64,000 nucleotides of DNA from Chloroflexota bacterium. GTDB lineage: Bacteria; Chloroflexota; Anaerolineae; B4-G1; DUEL01. The notes beneath the pieces are model-generated. The model did no database searches and was not told the DNA's origin. It saw only the letters and a list, made by a program, of their open reading frames with translations. The stretch is from assembly GCA_014874475.1 (NCBI GenBank), contig JADBJJ010000022.1:1-64000 (forward strand), given 5' to 3'. The translations under genes were made by a program, and so were the position numbers. Below are positions 25,565-33,917 of the stretch, one piece after another (position 1 is the first letter of the stretch; every line of letters begins with the position of its first letter).

Positions 25565-26575
25565 TTACCGTGCCGCGCAAGAGGCCCGCTCTACGATGCG
25601 GGCCGGCAGGAGCGCCCGTTCCGGGAAAAAGTTGGGCTCGCGAATTGCAGTGATGAGGAGACGGGCCGCCTGTTCGCCCAGTTCCGTCATCGGCTGGCGG
25701 AGGGTGGTCAGGGGAGGGTCAAAGTAGGAAGCCAGTGGGATGTCGTCAAAGCCAATGACCGATACATCGTGCGGAACCTGCAGGCCCGCTTCCCGTAACG
25801 CCCGGATGGTACCAATCGCCATCTGGTCGTTCTGGGCGAAGACGGCGGTGAAAGTCACACCGGCCTCCAGCAGAGAGCGGGTGGCCTGATCGCCGGAGTG
25901 GGCGGACCAATCGCCGCTGGCGATCCGGCGTTTGTCTACGGGAAGCCCGTTCTCCGCCAGGGCCCGGAAGTATCCGTTCAGCCGGTCGCTGACGCATTCC
26001 TCGTTGGGCGGGCCGGTGATGGTCGCGATAGCCGTATGCCCCAAAGCCAGCAGATAGCGGGTTGCCTGAAAGCCGCCGTCCAGGTCGTCGCAGCGGACCG
26101 AGGAGACCGGTTCGCTGCGCGGAGTATTGCCCAGATAGACGACCGGGATGCCGTTTTCAATGAGGGGGTGGAGATAGCGGAAACGGCCATCAGCATAGGG
26201 GTTGAAGACCATCAGGCCGTCCACCTGGCGGTGGAGGAATTCCTCCAGCAGGGACTCCACTTCCTGTTCGGTGGGAGCGCTGCCGGTGAGGATGAAGTAA
26301 CCCTGGCGGCGGGCTTCGGCCTGGGCGCCTTCAATGATGCTGGCGAAGGTGAAATCGGTGAGGCTGGGGGAGATACAGCCGATGGTACAGGTATGGCCGC
26401 GCACCATGCTGCGGGCGACGGCGTTAGGGCGGTAGTTCAGTTCTTCTATGGCGGCCAGCACCCGCTCTCGGGTCTCCGGCCGGACTTCGCCCTTATTGTT
26501 GAGGACGCGCGAGACGGTTTGGCGGGATACGCCGGCTCGCTGGGCGACGTCCTGGATGGTGGGCCTGGGGCGCAT
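25565..26575 (-). CDS. LacI-family transcriptional repressor (module 3)
   Basis: 336 aa. Helix-turn-helix TIQDVAQRAGVSRQTVSRVL, hinge YRPNAVARSMVRGHTCTIGC, effector domain with VSVIGFDDIPLASYFDPPLT. I start at ATG 26575 because the HTH begins a few residues later; an in-frame start at 26617 would translate the operator itself. Tandem GTGAACGTTCAC-type operators lie 19 bp upstream, so autoregulation is likely. It heads the module 3 operon (binding protein, permeases, GH42), and a galactoside is the probable inducer. Confidence 0.9.
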   Translation of the reverse strand: MRPRPTIQDVAQRAGVSRQTVSRVLNNKGEVRPETRERVLAAIEELNYRPNAVARSMVRGHTCTIGCISPSLTDFTFASIIEGAQAEARRQGYFILTGSAPTEQEVESLLEEFLHRQVDGLMVFNPYADGRFRYLHPLIENGIPVVYLGNTPRSEPVSSVRCDDLDGGFQATRYLLALGHTAIATITGPPNEECVSDRLNGYFRALAENGLPVDKRRIASGDWSAHSGDQATRSLLEAGVTFTAVFAQNDQMAIGTIRALREAGLQVPHDVSVIGFDDIPLASYFDPPLTTLRQPMTELGEQAARLLITAIREPNFFPERALLPARIVERASCAAR

Positions 26576-26593
26576 TGGGGCCTCCCGGTTGGT

Positions 26594-26646
26594 GTGAACG
26601 TTCACGTGAACGCTCACATTATACCACTTTCGTCGGGGTTTGTCAA
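26594..26646 (-). promoter_or_regulatory. Promoter with tandem operators for the module 3 lacI gene
   Basis: Minus strand: -35 TTGACA (26641-26646), 17-bp spacer, -10 TATAAT (26618-26623). Directly downstream are two abutting operators, GTGAACGCTCAC (26606-26617) and the perfect palindrome GTGAACGTTCAC (26594-26605). The sequence differs from the operators of modules 1 and 2, so each repressor should be specific to its own module. Confidence 0.85.
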
Positions 26647-26703
26647 GGGGGTGAAGGGCGGGTGATTGTTCCGGGTATGGTAAAATGGGGGGAGATTATA
26701 GAA

Positions 26704-27117
26704 CACTGGACAAGGCAACTTCTTGCCGACTGATTGGTGGAACTGGGAGTGGTAGATTCCATCTCCGACGAAACGGTACGCCGGGTGTTAAAAAAGACCT
26801 CAAGCCCTGGCAGAAGTCTGAACACGCATACCCCGGCTGCGCTGTATGAGGTTTTTCCGCCGGAGGAGGTCCGCCGGTTGACCCGGAAGCCGGAGTTTCA
26901 TTCCACTCCCAAGCGCGGCAGTTGGCTGAATATGGTTGAGATTGAGTTTTCGGTCCTATCCCGTCAACGCTTGAACCGGCGCCTGCCGGACATAGAAATG
27001 GTGCAACGGGAAGTGGAGGCCTGGGCCAGGAAACGGAATGAGGCACAGGCCACTGTGGAATGGCGCTTTACTTCTGCTGCCGCACGGGACTGGCTGAAGC
27101 GCCTATACCGCCAATAA
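26704..27117 (+). pseudogene. IS630-family transposase remnant with internal deletion
   Basis: The translation starts as WTRQLLAD, stop, LVELGVVDSISDETVRRVLKK, the HTH region of IS630 transposases. In a shifted frame DLKPWQK follows. The sequence then jumps to LNTHTPAALYEVFPPEEVRR and runs to the C-terminus (GSWLNMVEIEFSVLSRQRLN, the DDE glutamate region). The catalytic block with the first aspartate is missing. The defects are an in-frame TGA near 26731, a frameshift around 26795 and a deletion at about 26816. It lies between the module 3 lacI promoter and pheT. No terminal inverted repeats were found by eye. Confidence 0.85.
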
Positions 27118-27158
27118 TCGCTGTGGTCAAATACGAGGAGACGATAGGCCTGGACTCC

Positions 27159-29672
27159 TTATCCTCCCCGCAATGTCGCGCCCATCTCCCGCTCCAGCCG
27201 CCGGATGATTTTCTCCCGCACGCGCGCCACCTCCGCGTCGGTCAGTGTGCGGTCGTCGGCTTGGTAGGTCAGGCGGTAGGCTAGACTCTTCTTGCCCGGC
27301 CCGATCTGTTCCCCCCGATAGACATCAAAGAGGACGACAGATCGCAGGAGCGGCGCCCCAGTCTGGGCGACGAGGTCCCGTACCCGCACCGCCGGCGTCT
27401 CCTCGTCCACCACCACCGCCAGGTCCTCGTAGACGGGCGGATGGAGAGAGATAGGGGTCATCCGGCGCGGCGCGCCCCAGAGGTCCATCAGCACTTCCAG
27501 GTCAAACTCCAGCGCGGCTACCGGCCCCTCGGGCAGGTCGAAGGCTTCTCGCACCAATGGGTGGAGTTCGCCTATGACGCCCAGGATGTGCCCGTTTGCC
27601 GAAACCTGCGCGCAGCGGCCCGGGTGGAAGGCGGGGTGTTGACCGCGTTCAAAGGCCCCGGAAAGGCCCAGACCCGCCAGCAGAGCCTCCACCACGCCCT
27701 TGAGGTCGTAGAAATCCAGCGGGGTGGTCTGACGGTCGGGAAGCCAGGAGCGGGGCTCCCGGGGACCGGTCATCGCGATGCCCAGCCGGAGCGGTTCGTC
27801 CGGCAACAGTTGCCCCTCCACGGGCAGGTAGACGGCGCCAATCTCAAAAATCGCTACCCGTTCCTGGAAGCGCAGGTTCTCCCGCAGCGTGCGCAGGAGC
27901 GAAGGGAGTAGCGTCTGACGCAGGTAGGCCCGGTCGGCGGAGAGGGGGTTTTTGAGCCGCAGGTAGCGGGCGGCGTCGGGCGCCGGACCCTGGGGGTAGA
28001 GTTTTCCTTCGTCGGCGATATCTACCAGGGAGTAGGTGATGACTTCATCCAGCCCGCATCCCACCAGCAGGTCCCGCACCCGTTCGGCACACTCCAGGCG
28101 AACGTTGGGCCGCTGGGGCGGCAATTCGTCCCGCAGAAGCGTGGGCGGGAAGCGGTCGTACCCCCAGACGCGGCCGACCTCTTCCACCAGGTCCACCGGA
28201 CGGGTCACATCGGGGCGGTGGGAGGGGACGGTGACGCGGTAGATGGGGGGATGGGCAGAAGAAGCGGGCTGGACGGTGAATTCCAGAGCAGTGAGGATGC
28301 GGACGATGTCCTCGTTCGGGATTTCCACGCCGAGAATGCGGGTCACGTCGGCATGGTTCAGTTCTATGGTACGGGATGGCTGGCGGCCCGGATAGATGTC
28401 GCCAATGGACGGGGCCACTGTCCCGCCGGCCAGTTCGGCCATAAGGAGCGCGGCGCGCAGGGCAGCGGGGACCGTCAACTCCGGGTCTGCCTGGCGGCCA
28501 AAGCGCTGGGCGGCCTCGCTGGTCAGTCCCAGGAGGCGGGAAGTGCGGCGGACGCTCAGAAAATGGAAGTTGGCGGATTCCAGAAGGATGTCCGTGGTCG
28601 CGTCGGTAATCTCGCTCTCCAGCCCGCCCATAACGCCTGCCACGGCCACAGGCCCGCCGCCGTCGGTGATGAGGAGCATGTCGCTGTCAAAGGTGCGCAG
28701 GGTCCCGTCCAGGGTGGTCATCTGCTCGTTCGGGCGGGCCCGCCGGATGATGATGGCGGGTCGGTTCTCGCCGGGGCGCGGCCGCAGCCGGTGATAGTCA
28801 AAAGCATGGAGCGGCTGGCCCAGTTCCAGCATCACGTAGTTGGTGATGTCCACGATGTTGCTGATGGGGCGCATGCCGGCCAGCCGCAGCCGCATCTGCA
28901 TCCAGAACGGGGAGGGGCCTATGCGGACGCCGCCGATAAAGGCCGCCGAGTAGCGGGGGCAGAGGTCGGGGTCAGCGATGGCCAGAACGATGAAATCGGG
29001 GTCCGGGGTGATGGAGACGGGATGGCTCTCTGCCACGCGCCGGGGGTCATTCCGCAACGGCAGGTCCAGCAGGGCGGCTACTTCCCGGGCGATGCCGAAT
29101 ACGGAGTACAGATGGGCAAAGGGCCCCTTGATGTCAAACTCCAGGACGGCGTCCCCCAGATATTCGGCCAGGGGGACACCCACAGGGGCGTCGTCGGGCA
29201 AGTAGATGATGTCCTCGTGCTCGTCGGAGAAGCCCAGTTCCTTTTCGGAGCAGACCATTGCGCGGGAGGGGACCCCCCGGATTTTGGTGGCCTTGAGTTT
29301 CATAACCTGGAAACCGGGGGCATGGCCGTCGTAGAGATGAGCACCCTCCAGCGCAAAGGCGACTTTGATGTGGAGGTCGGTCTGACCCCGGCGGGCCAAG
29401 AGGCTGGGCGCGCCGGTGACGACGACTTCCGGCGCCGGTCCGCCGTACTCCACCTCCGCCAGGACCAGTCGGTCAGCGTTGGGGTGGGGATGGACGGCGC
29501 GCAGTTCGCCCACGATAATTTTATCCGGCTCCCAGGGGAGTTCGGCGCCGGGCAGGCCGATGTAGGTGACCGTTTCCACTTCCAATCCGGCCAGGGTAAG
29601 CCGTTCGGCCAGTTGGGGGATGGGGACAGGGATGTCCACGTAGTCTTTGAGCCATGAAAGCGGAACGCGCAT
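27159..29672 (-). CDS. pheT: Phenylalanine-tRNA ligase beta subunit
   Basis: 837 aa. Begins MRVPLSWLKDYVDIPVPIPQ and contains the EMAP/OB tRNA-binding domain (about 40-160), the B3/B4 editing domain (about 210-390), B5 (about 410-490), the core and a C-terminal ferredoxin-fold anticodon-binding domain (ISLHPPVYEDLAVVVDEETP onwards). With PheS it forms the heterotetramer that charges tRNA-Phe. ATG at 29672 is clear because the family start MRVPLSWLK lies there. The gene follows pheS after 40 bp and shares its T-box control. Confidence 0.97.
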   Translation of the reverse strand: MRVPLSWLKDYVDIPVPIPQLAERLTLAGLEVETVTYIGLPGAELPWEPDKIIVGELRAVHPHPNADRLVLAEVEYGGPAPEVVVTGAPSLLARRGQTDLHIKVAFALEGAHLYDGHAPGFQVMKLKATKIRGVPSRAMVCSEKELGFSDEHEDIIYLPDDAPVGVPLAEYLGDAVLEFDIKGPFAHLYSVFGIAREVAALLDLPLRNDPRRVAESHPVSITPDPDFIVLAIADPDLCPRYSAAFIGGVRIGPSPFWMQMRLRLAGMRPISNIVDITNYVMLELGQPLHAFDYHRLRPRPGENRPAIIIRRARPNEQMTTLDGTLRTFDSDMLLITDGGGPVAVAGVMGGLESEITDATTDILLESANFHFLSVRRTSRLLGLTSEAAQRFGRQADPELTVPAALRAALLMAELAGGTVAPSIGDIYPGRQPSRTIELNHADVTRILGVEIPNEDIVRILTALEFTVQPASSAHPPIYRVTVPSHRPDVTRPVDLVEEVGRVWGYDRFPPTLLRDELPPQRPNVRLECAERVRDLLVGCGLDEVITYSLVDIADEGKLYPQGPAPDAARYLRLKNPLSADRAYLRQTLLPSLLRTLRENLRFQERVAIFEIGAVYLPVEGQLLPDEPLRLGIAMTGPREPRSWLPDRQTTPLDFYDLKGVVEALLAGLGLSGAFERGQHPAFHPGRCAQVSANGHILGVIGELHPLVREAFDLPEGPVAALEFDLEVLMDLWGAPRRMTPISLHPPVYEDLAVVVDEETPAVRVRDLVAQTGAPLLRSVVLFDVYRGEQIGPGKKSLAYRLTYQADDRTLTDAEVARVREKIIRRLEREMGATLRGG

Positions 29673-29712
29673 GGGTTCCCTCCTGATTGTTCTCCTTTGC
29701 CCTCCTGAGCCG

Positions 29713-30735
29713 CTAAAACTGGTGCAAGAAGCGGAGGTCATTACTGTAGAAGAGGCGGATGTCGTCAATGGAGTATTTGAGCATCGCGGGACGCTCCACG
29801 CCCAGGCCGAAGGCGAATCCGGACCACTCGTCGGGGTCGTAGCCGCCGTTGGCCAGGACGACGGGGTGGACCATGCCCGCGCCGGCGATTTCCAGCCAGC
29901 CGGAGTACTTGCAGACCCGGCAGCCCTTGCCGTTGCAGAGGATGCAATCAATGTCGGCCTCAATGCTGGGTTCGGTGAAGGGGAAGTAGGAACTGCGAAT
30001 GCGGATGCGCCGCTCAGCGCCGTAGAAGCGACGAGCGAAGGCGGTCAGCGTGCCGATGAGGTCGGTCATAGTGATACGGCGGCCTACCGCCAAGCCCTCC
30101 ACCTGGAAGAACTGATGTTCGGAGCGGGCGGTAATCTGTTCGTACCGGTAGCACTTGCCGGGGAGGATGACCCGAATAGGCTCGGGGCACCGCTCCCGCA
30201 TCACCCGAATCTGTCCGGGGGAGGTGTGGGTGCGCAGGAGGAGTTCGTCGGTGATCCAGAAAGTATCCCACATCTCCCGGGCGGGGTGGTGGGGCGGCAT
30301 GTTCAGCAGGCCGAAGTTCATCTCGTCGGTCTCCACATCTCGCGCCTCGTAGACCTGGAAGCCCATTTCGGTGAAGATGGCATAAATCTGGCGCAGGGTG
30401 CGGGTGGTGATGTGGAGGTGGCCCAGCCCGACCGGGCGGCCTGGCAGAGTGACGTCCAGTTCGCCGGCCTCCAGTTCCCGCGCCAGTTGGGCCTGGCGGA
30501 CGGCTTCAGTGCGGGCTTCGCAGGCGGTCTTCAGTCGCTGCTTGATTTCGTTGGCGCGCTGACCAACGGCGGGCCGCTCTTCCGGCGACAGATTTCCCAG
30601 CGCGCGCAGGATAGTCGTCAGTGCGCCCTTCCGGCCCAGGTAGGTGTGATACCACCGGTCCAGGTCTTCCAGTGTCTGGACCTCCTCCAGATGCCGGAGA
30701 GCATCCGTTTCCAGTTGGGCCAGTTGTTCCAGCAT
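29713..30735 (-). CDS. pheS: Phenylalanine-tRNA ligase alpha subunit
   Basis: 340 aa, the normal length. An N-terminal coiled coil (about residues 1-85) is followed by the class II catalytic core with HHPAREMWDTFW, LLRTHTSPGQIRVM, EHQFFQVEGLAVG and GFAFGLGVERPAMLKYSIDD. It forms the catalytic half of PheST. ATG at 30735 with AGGAGGC just upstream. Expression is governed by the T-box leader at 30801-31268, so it should rise when uncharged tRNA-Phe accumulates. Confidence 0.97.
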   Translation of the reverse strand: MLEQLAQLETDALRHLEEVQTLEDLDRWYHTYLGRKGALTTILRALGNLSPEERPAVGQRANEIKQRLKTACEARTEAVRQAQLARELEAGELDVTLPGRPVGLGHLHITTRTLRQIYAIFTEMGFQVYEARDVETDEMNFGLLNMPPHHPAREMWDTFWITDELLLRTHTSPGQIRVMRERCPEPIRVILPGKCYRYEQITARSEHQFFQVEGLAVGRRITMTDLIGTLTAFARRFYGAERRIRIRSSYFPFTEPSIEADIDCILCNGKGCRVCKYSGWLEIAGAGMVHPVVLANGGYDPDEWSGFAFGLGVERPAMLKYSIDDIRLFYSNDLRFLHQF

Positions 30736-30800
30736 AAGGCCTCCTTAGCGTATGGCGTGCTGCGGATTCCCGTCTTCTGAGGTCTGTGGTCTGTTGTCTC

Positions 30801-31268
30801 AAACAGAAACGCCCTCGCCCCGTTGGGGACGAGAGCGCTGGACTCCCGTGGTACCACCCCGATTGGTTCCTGAAAGAACCCACTCATTGCGCCGACAGCA
30901 CCGGACGTGCGATCGGCTGCCCCGATAACGCAGGGCCTGCGGAGCGGACTACTGAGGTCGGTAGATGGGTATCTGGTAGATGGGTATCCGGGAAATCGGT
31001 TTCGGGTGCCGGTAAGAGACTCGGACTGATCATCCATTACCAGACGACCCACACCCACCTGTTCACCCGTCGGCTCAGGAGCGAACTTCGGCGGGCTTCC
31101 TCCGGGCAGGACTCTCAGTCGGGCCGGTGATCGGGCGGCGCTCCGCGGTCGCTTCGTGCCGGACTCCAGATGGCGCCGGTCCTGCCTCCCTGTCGGTCTC
31201 CCTCCGCCTACTCCTCTCCGTCGTCGCCTTTGATGGGATCAGTTGTCGCAGCGGCGAGGTTCGCCGTT
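30801..31268 (-). promoter_or_regulatory. T-box leader (tRNA-Phe-responsive riboswitch) of pheST
   Basis: The minus strand contains the T-box core GGGGTGGTACCACGG (30846-30860), matching the AGGGTGGNACCGCG consensus. It is followed by a terminator stem CGCTCTCGTCCCC/GGGGCGAGGGCG with a T-rich tail (30801-30838). Upstream are GAGGAGTAGG, GAGAGTCC and GAAGTTCGCTCCTGAGC, which look like stem I elements. In the last, TTC at 31083-31085 is a plausible phenylalanine specifier codon. A direct repeat (GGTAGATGGGTATC, 30960-30973 and 30975-30988) lies in the linker. Binding of uncharged tRNA-Phe should stabilise the antiterminator. Confidence 0.9.
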
Positions 31269-31275
31269 GGCCCGA

Positions 31276-31304
31276 ATTATGCCGCAGAGTACCGGATTTG
31301 TCAA
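31276..31304 (-). promoter_or_regulatory. Promoter of the T-box pheST operon
   Basis: Minus strand: -35 TTGACA (31299-31304), 17-bp spacer, -10 CATAAT (31276-31281). It begins just after the end of the phosphofructokinase gene (31329), so pheST has its own transcription unit with a leader of about 470 nt. Confidence 0.75.
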
Positions 31305-31328
31305 GGGCGGCTTTGCGGGCAACGGGCG

Positions 31329-32300
31329 TCACAATTCCATCACCGCTGCCAGTTTCCAGAGTTCCAGATTGATCTCTTTGCAGAAAGCGACCGCTTCCTC
31401 CAGCGGTGTGGTGATGGCCCGGTCGTGGCACCATCCCACCATCACGCCGCGCTCCCCCCGGATCAGCGCTTCGGCCGCGGCCGCACCCAGCCGGGTCGCC
31501 AGCAACCGGTCAAAGGCCGACGGTCGCCCGCCCCGCTGGATGTGTCCCAGGACGGTCAGGCGAATCTCAAACCCCAGTTCTTCCCGGCGGCTGTTCAGAT
31601 AATCCACCAGAGCGCGGGTACCGGGTTTCCACCCTTCGGCGACGATGATGATGCAATGGGCCTTCCCTCGCACATATGTGTCGCCGATGACCCGCGCCAC
31701 ATCTTCCATCGTGGTTTCCACCTCCGGGATCAGCACCAGTTCGGCACCGCCGGCCACGCCGCTGGCGAGGGCCAGATAGCCGCAGTGGCGCCCCATCGTC
31801 TCAATCAAAAAGGCCCGGTTGTGGGAGGAGGCGGTATCTTTGATGCGGTCTACGGCGTCCAGGATGGTATTCAGCGCGGTGTCCACACCGATGGCGATGT
31901 CGGTGCCGTTGACGTCGTTATCTATGGTGGCGGGGACGCCGACGACGGGGAAGCCCATACGGTGCAGTTCCAGCGCGCCGGTGAGGGAGCCGTTGCCGCC
32001 AATCACCACCAGGCCGTCTATATCCAGCCGGTTGAGGGTGCGCAGTGCTTCCCGGCGCCCCTTCTCCGTCTGGAATTCCGGGCAGCGGGCGGTGCCCAGG
32101 AAGGTGCCGCCGTAGCCCATAACTCCTCCGACGGCCCGCCGGTCCAGTTCCACCACTTCGCCGTTGATCAGGCCCAGGTACCCCCGTCGGACCCCGATCA
32201 CTTCTACCCCCATATGGATGGCCATCCGGGTCACCGCGCGGATGCAGGGGTTTAGCCCCGGCCCGTCGCCGCCGCTGGTCAGCACCGCAATACGCTTCAC
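31329..32300 (-). CDS. pfkA: 6-phosphofructokinase, ATP-type active site
   Basis: 323 aa, the bacterial PfkA length. Glycolytic enzyme phosphorylating fructose 6-phosphate. Motifs: LTSGGDGPGLNPCIRAV, VVIGGNGSLTGA (Gly104 in E. coli numbering, usual for ATP users), VPATIDNDVNGTD (position 124 Ala, not Lys), LGHIQRGGRPSAFDR. The usual Asp103 of GGDGS is Asn here, which could alter metal binding. Starts at GTG 32300 with AGGAGGAAAG just upstream. It follows a second PFK gene after 52 bp. Confidence 0.88.
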   Translation of the reverse strand: MKRIAVLTSGGDGPGLNPCIRAVTRMAIHMGVEVIGVRRGYLGLINGEVVELDRRAVGGVMGYGGTFLGTARCPEFQTEKGRREALRTLNRLDIDGLVVIGGNGSLTGALELHRMGFPVVGVPATIDNDVNGTDIAIGVDTALNTILDAVDRIKDTASSHNRAFLIETMGRHCGYLALASGVAGGAELVLIPEVETTMEDVARVIGDTYVRGKAHCIIIVAEGWKPGTRALVDYLNSRREELGFEIRLTVLGHIQRGGRPSAFDRLLATRLGAAAAEALIRGERGVMVGWCHDRAITTPLEEAVAFCKEINLELWKLAAVMEL

Positions 32301-32352
32301 CTTTCCTCCTGTGCCTTTGGGCCTCTCGCGATAGACGATCTGCGCTGCGCGA

Positions 32353-33510
32353 TTAATACAAGAACATCGGCTTCCCGTGGACGTGCATCACTTTCGGCCG
32401 GTATTCATCCACATCATAGAGCGCCCGCACGTCTACATGCTTGGTCCCCAGCGTCGGCGATGCGGCGTCCACATCGGTGTACCGCCCTTCCCGCAGAGCC
32501 ACCATCCGGCCGAACTTCTTCTCCTGGATCAGGTCCATCGCGGTATTGGCGAAGTTGACGGCCACCATAATGTCCAGCGCGTCCGGCTCCCCGGAGCGCA
32601 TCAGATAGGCCAGTTCCTGGCACATCGTCCCCTCGCCGGTTATCTGCTCCAGTCGCTTGGCAGTTACGGCGCCGATGCCGCCCAGTTTCTTGTGCCCGTA
32701 GGGGTCGGGGACACCGGACTGGATGACCTCCTTCCCGATCTCGCGGGCCCCCTCGGAGATGGTCATAATGGCGTAGCGGCTGGGGTTCTCGTACTTGTCT
32801 TTGAGCAGCAGGCGGGCCAGTTTCTCAATATCAAAGGGGACTTCCGAGATGATGGCCCGATCTGCCCCGGCCAGATAGGCAGCGATCAGAGAGGTCTCGC
32901 CGGAGTGGCGGCCGAAGAGTTCCACCACGCAGATGCGTTCGTGGGAGCCGGCGGTGGAGCGGAGTTGGTGGATGAAGCGGACGCTACGGGTGACGGCGGT
33001 GGAGAAGCCGATGCAGTAGTCGGTGCCGAAGACGTCATTGTCCATCGTCTTGGGGATGCTGACGATGGGGAAGCCCTCACGGTGGATTCGGGCCGCGTAT
33101 CCCAGAGTGTCTTCGCCGCCGATGGGCACCAGGACGTCTATCTTGAGGTGCTCCAGCACTCGCAGGATGTGGCTGGTGAGGTCCACGTTTCCATTTTTAT
33201 CCACTGGGAACTGCTCTGGGTTCAGAAACGGTGGCGCTTTATCCGGCGCCACTCGGCTGGGATTGGTGCGGGACGTGTGGAGAAATGTGCCGCCGGTCCG
33301 ATCAATCGTACGGACGATAACCTTGTCCAGCGGGATTACGTTCTCCGGCTGAGGAGAGGGGTCATCGGGATTATAGTACAGCAGTCCGGCCCATCCCCGG
33401 CGGATACCGACCACTTCGTGGCCTTCATCCACAGCCCGATAGACCAGAGCCTTGATGCAGGGATTCAGTCCAGGGACGTCGCCCCCTCCAGTCAGAACTC
33501 CGATTCTCAT
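32353..33510 (-). CDS. 6-phosphofructokinase, PPi-type active site
   Basis: 385 aa, PFKA superfamily. Motifs: [34 protein letters not shown] and [20 protein letters not shown]. Asp134 and Lys154 correspond to E. coli positions 104 and 124. Asp plus Lys there is the signature of pyrophosphate-dependent enzymes, including the GGEDT type known from actinomycetes, while ATP users have Gly104. It would therefore run fructose 6-phosphate phosphorylation reversibly with PPi; this is inferred from those residues. ATG at 33510 with GGAGGAAGC upstream; codons further upstream have no homology. It is the first gene of the two-PFK operon. Confidence 0.85.
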   Translation of the reverse strand: MRIGVLTGGGDVPGLNPCIKALVYRAVDEGHEVVGIRRGWAGLLYYNPDDPSPQPENVIPLDKVIVRTIDRTGGTFLHTSRTNPSRVAPDKAPPFLNPEQFPVDKNGNVDLTSHILRVLEHLKIDVLVPIGGEDTLGYAARIHREGFPIVSIPKTMDNDVFGTDYCIGFSTAVTRSVRFIHQLRSTAGSHERICVVELFGRHSGETSLIAAYLAGADRAIISEVPFDIEKLARLLLKDKYENPSRYAIMTISEGAREIGKEVIQSGVPDPYGHKKLGGIGAVTAKRLEQITGEGTMCQELAYLMRSGEPDALDIMVAVNFANTAMDLIQEKKFGRMVALREGRYTDVDAASPTLGTKHVDVRALYDVDEYRPKVMHVHGKPMFLY

Positions 33511-33555
33511 GATTTGCTTCCTCCAAAGATGCTGGTCTAACAGATATTTAGGGGA

Positions 33556-33584
33556 ATTATACCATACCATTGGTGACGTTGCAA
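33556..33584 (-). promoter_or_regulatory. Promoter of the two-phosphofructokinase operon
   Basis: Minus strand: -35 TTGCAA (33579-33584), 17-bp spacer, -10 TATAAT (33556-33561), about 46 bp before the PPi-type PFK start. Confidence 0.7.
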
Positions 33585-33917
33585 AGGCAGACGGTCTCCC
33601 TCCTGAGTGTTGCTAAATATGACGCTGCTGGCTCATCGCCGAGTTTGTGCTGGCTCATGATGGGGCCTTCAGCACCCCCTCCCCGCACAGCGCAGCCGTG
33701 GGGGGAGAGTGGGACAACACGTTGGATGGTACGTCGGCCTTTACTCCAAGAAAAAGAACCCAGCATTCCCGCGCGCCATGAATATTCAGCAACCCTCTAT
33801 GGGGAGGATACCCCAAAGTAGGCAGTAGTTCTCAGTCCTCAAAGGGGCTTTGCAATGAAAGCCTGGCTGTGAACTGCCGAGCGGGGGAAGCCCGACAATT
33901 TGGGGACACAACCCCTC
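33585..33917. other. Intergenic region without recognisable gene
   Basis: About 330 bp between the PFK promoter and the stop of the unrecognised gene at 33918. It contains a C-rich/G-rich imperfect inverted repeat (CCCCCTCCCC...GGGGGGAGAG, about 33675-33712), reminiscent of the palindromic repeat at 40224, but no convincing reading frame. Confidence 0.4.

Noticed and set aside
26594-26617. Tandem GTGAACG repeats considered as an att site or IS end
   Set aside because: Their position directly below a consensus promoter of a lacI gene fits tandem operators better.
29673-29963. Extended N-terminus of pheT overlapping pheS
   Set aside because: The 97 extra codons are an alternate frame of pheS; the PheT family start MRVPLSWLK lies at 29672.
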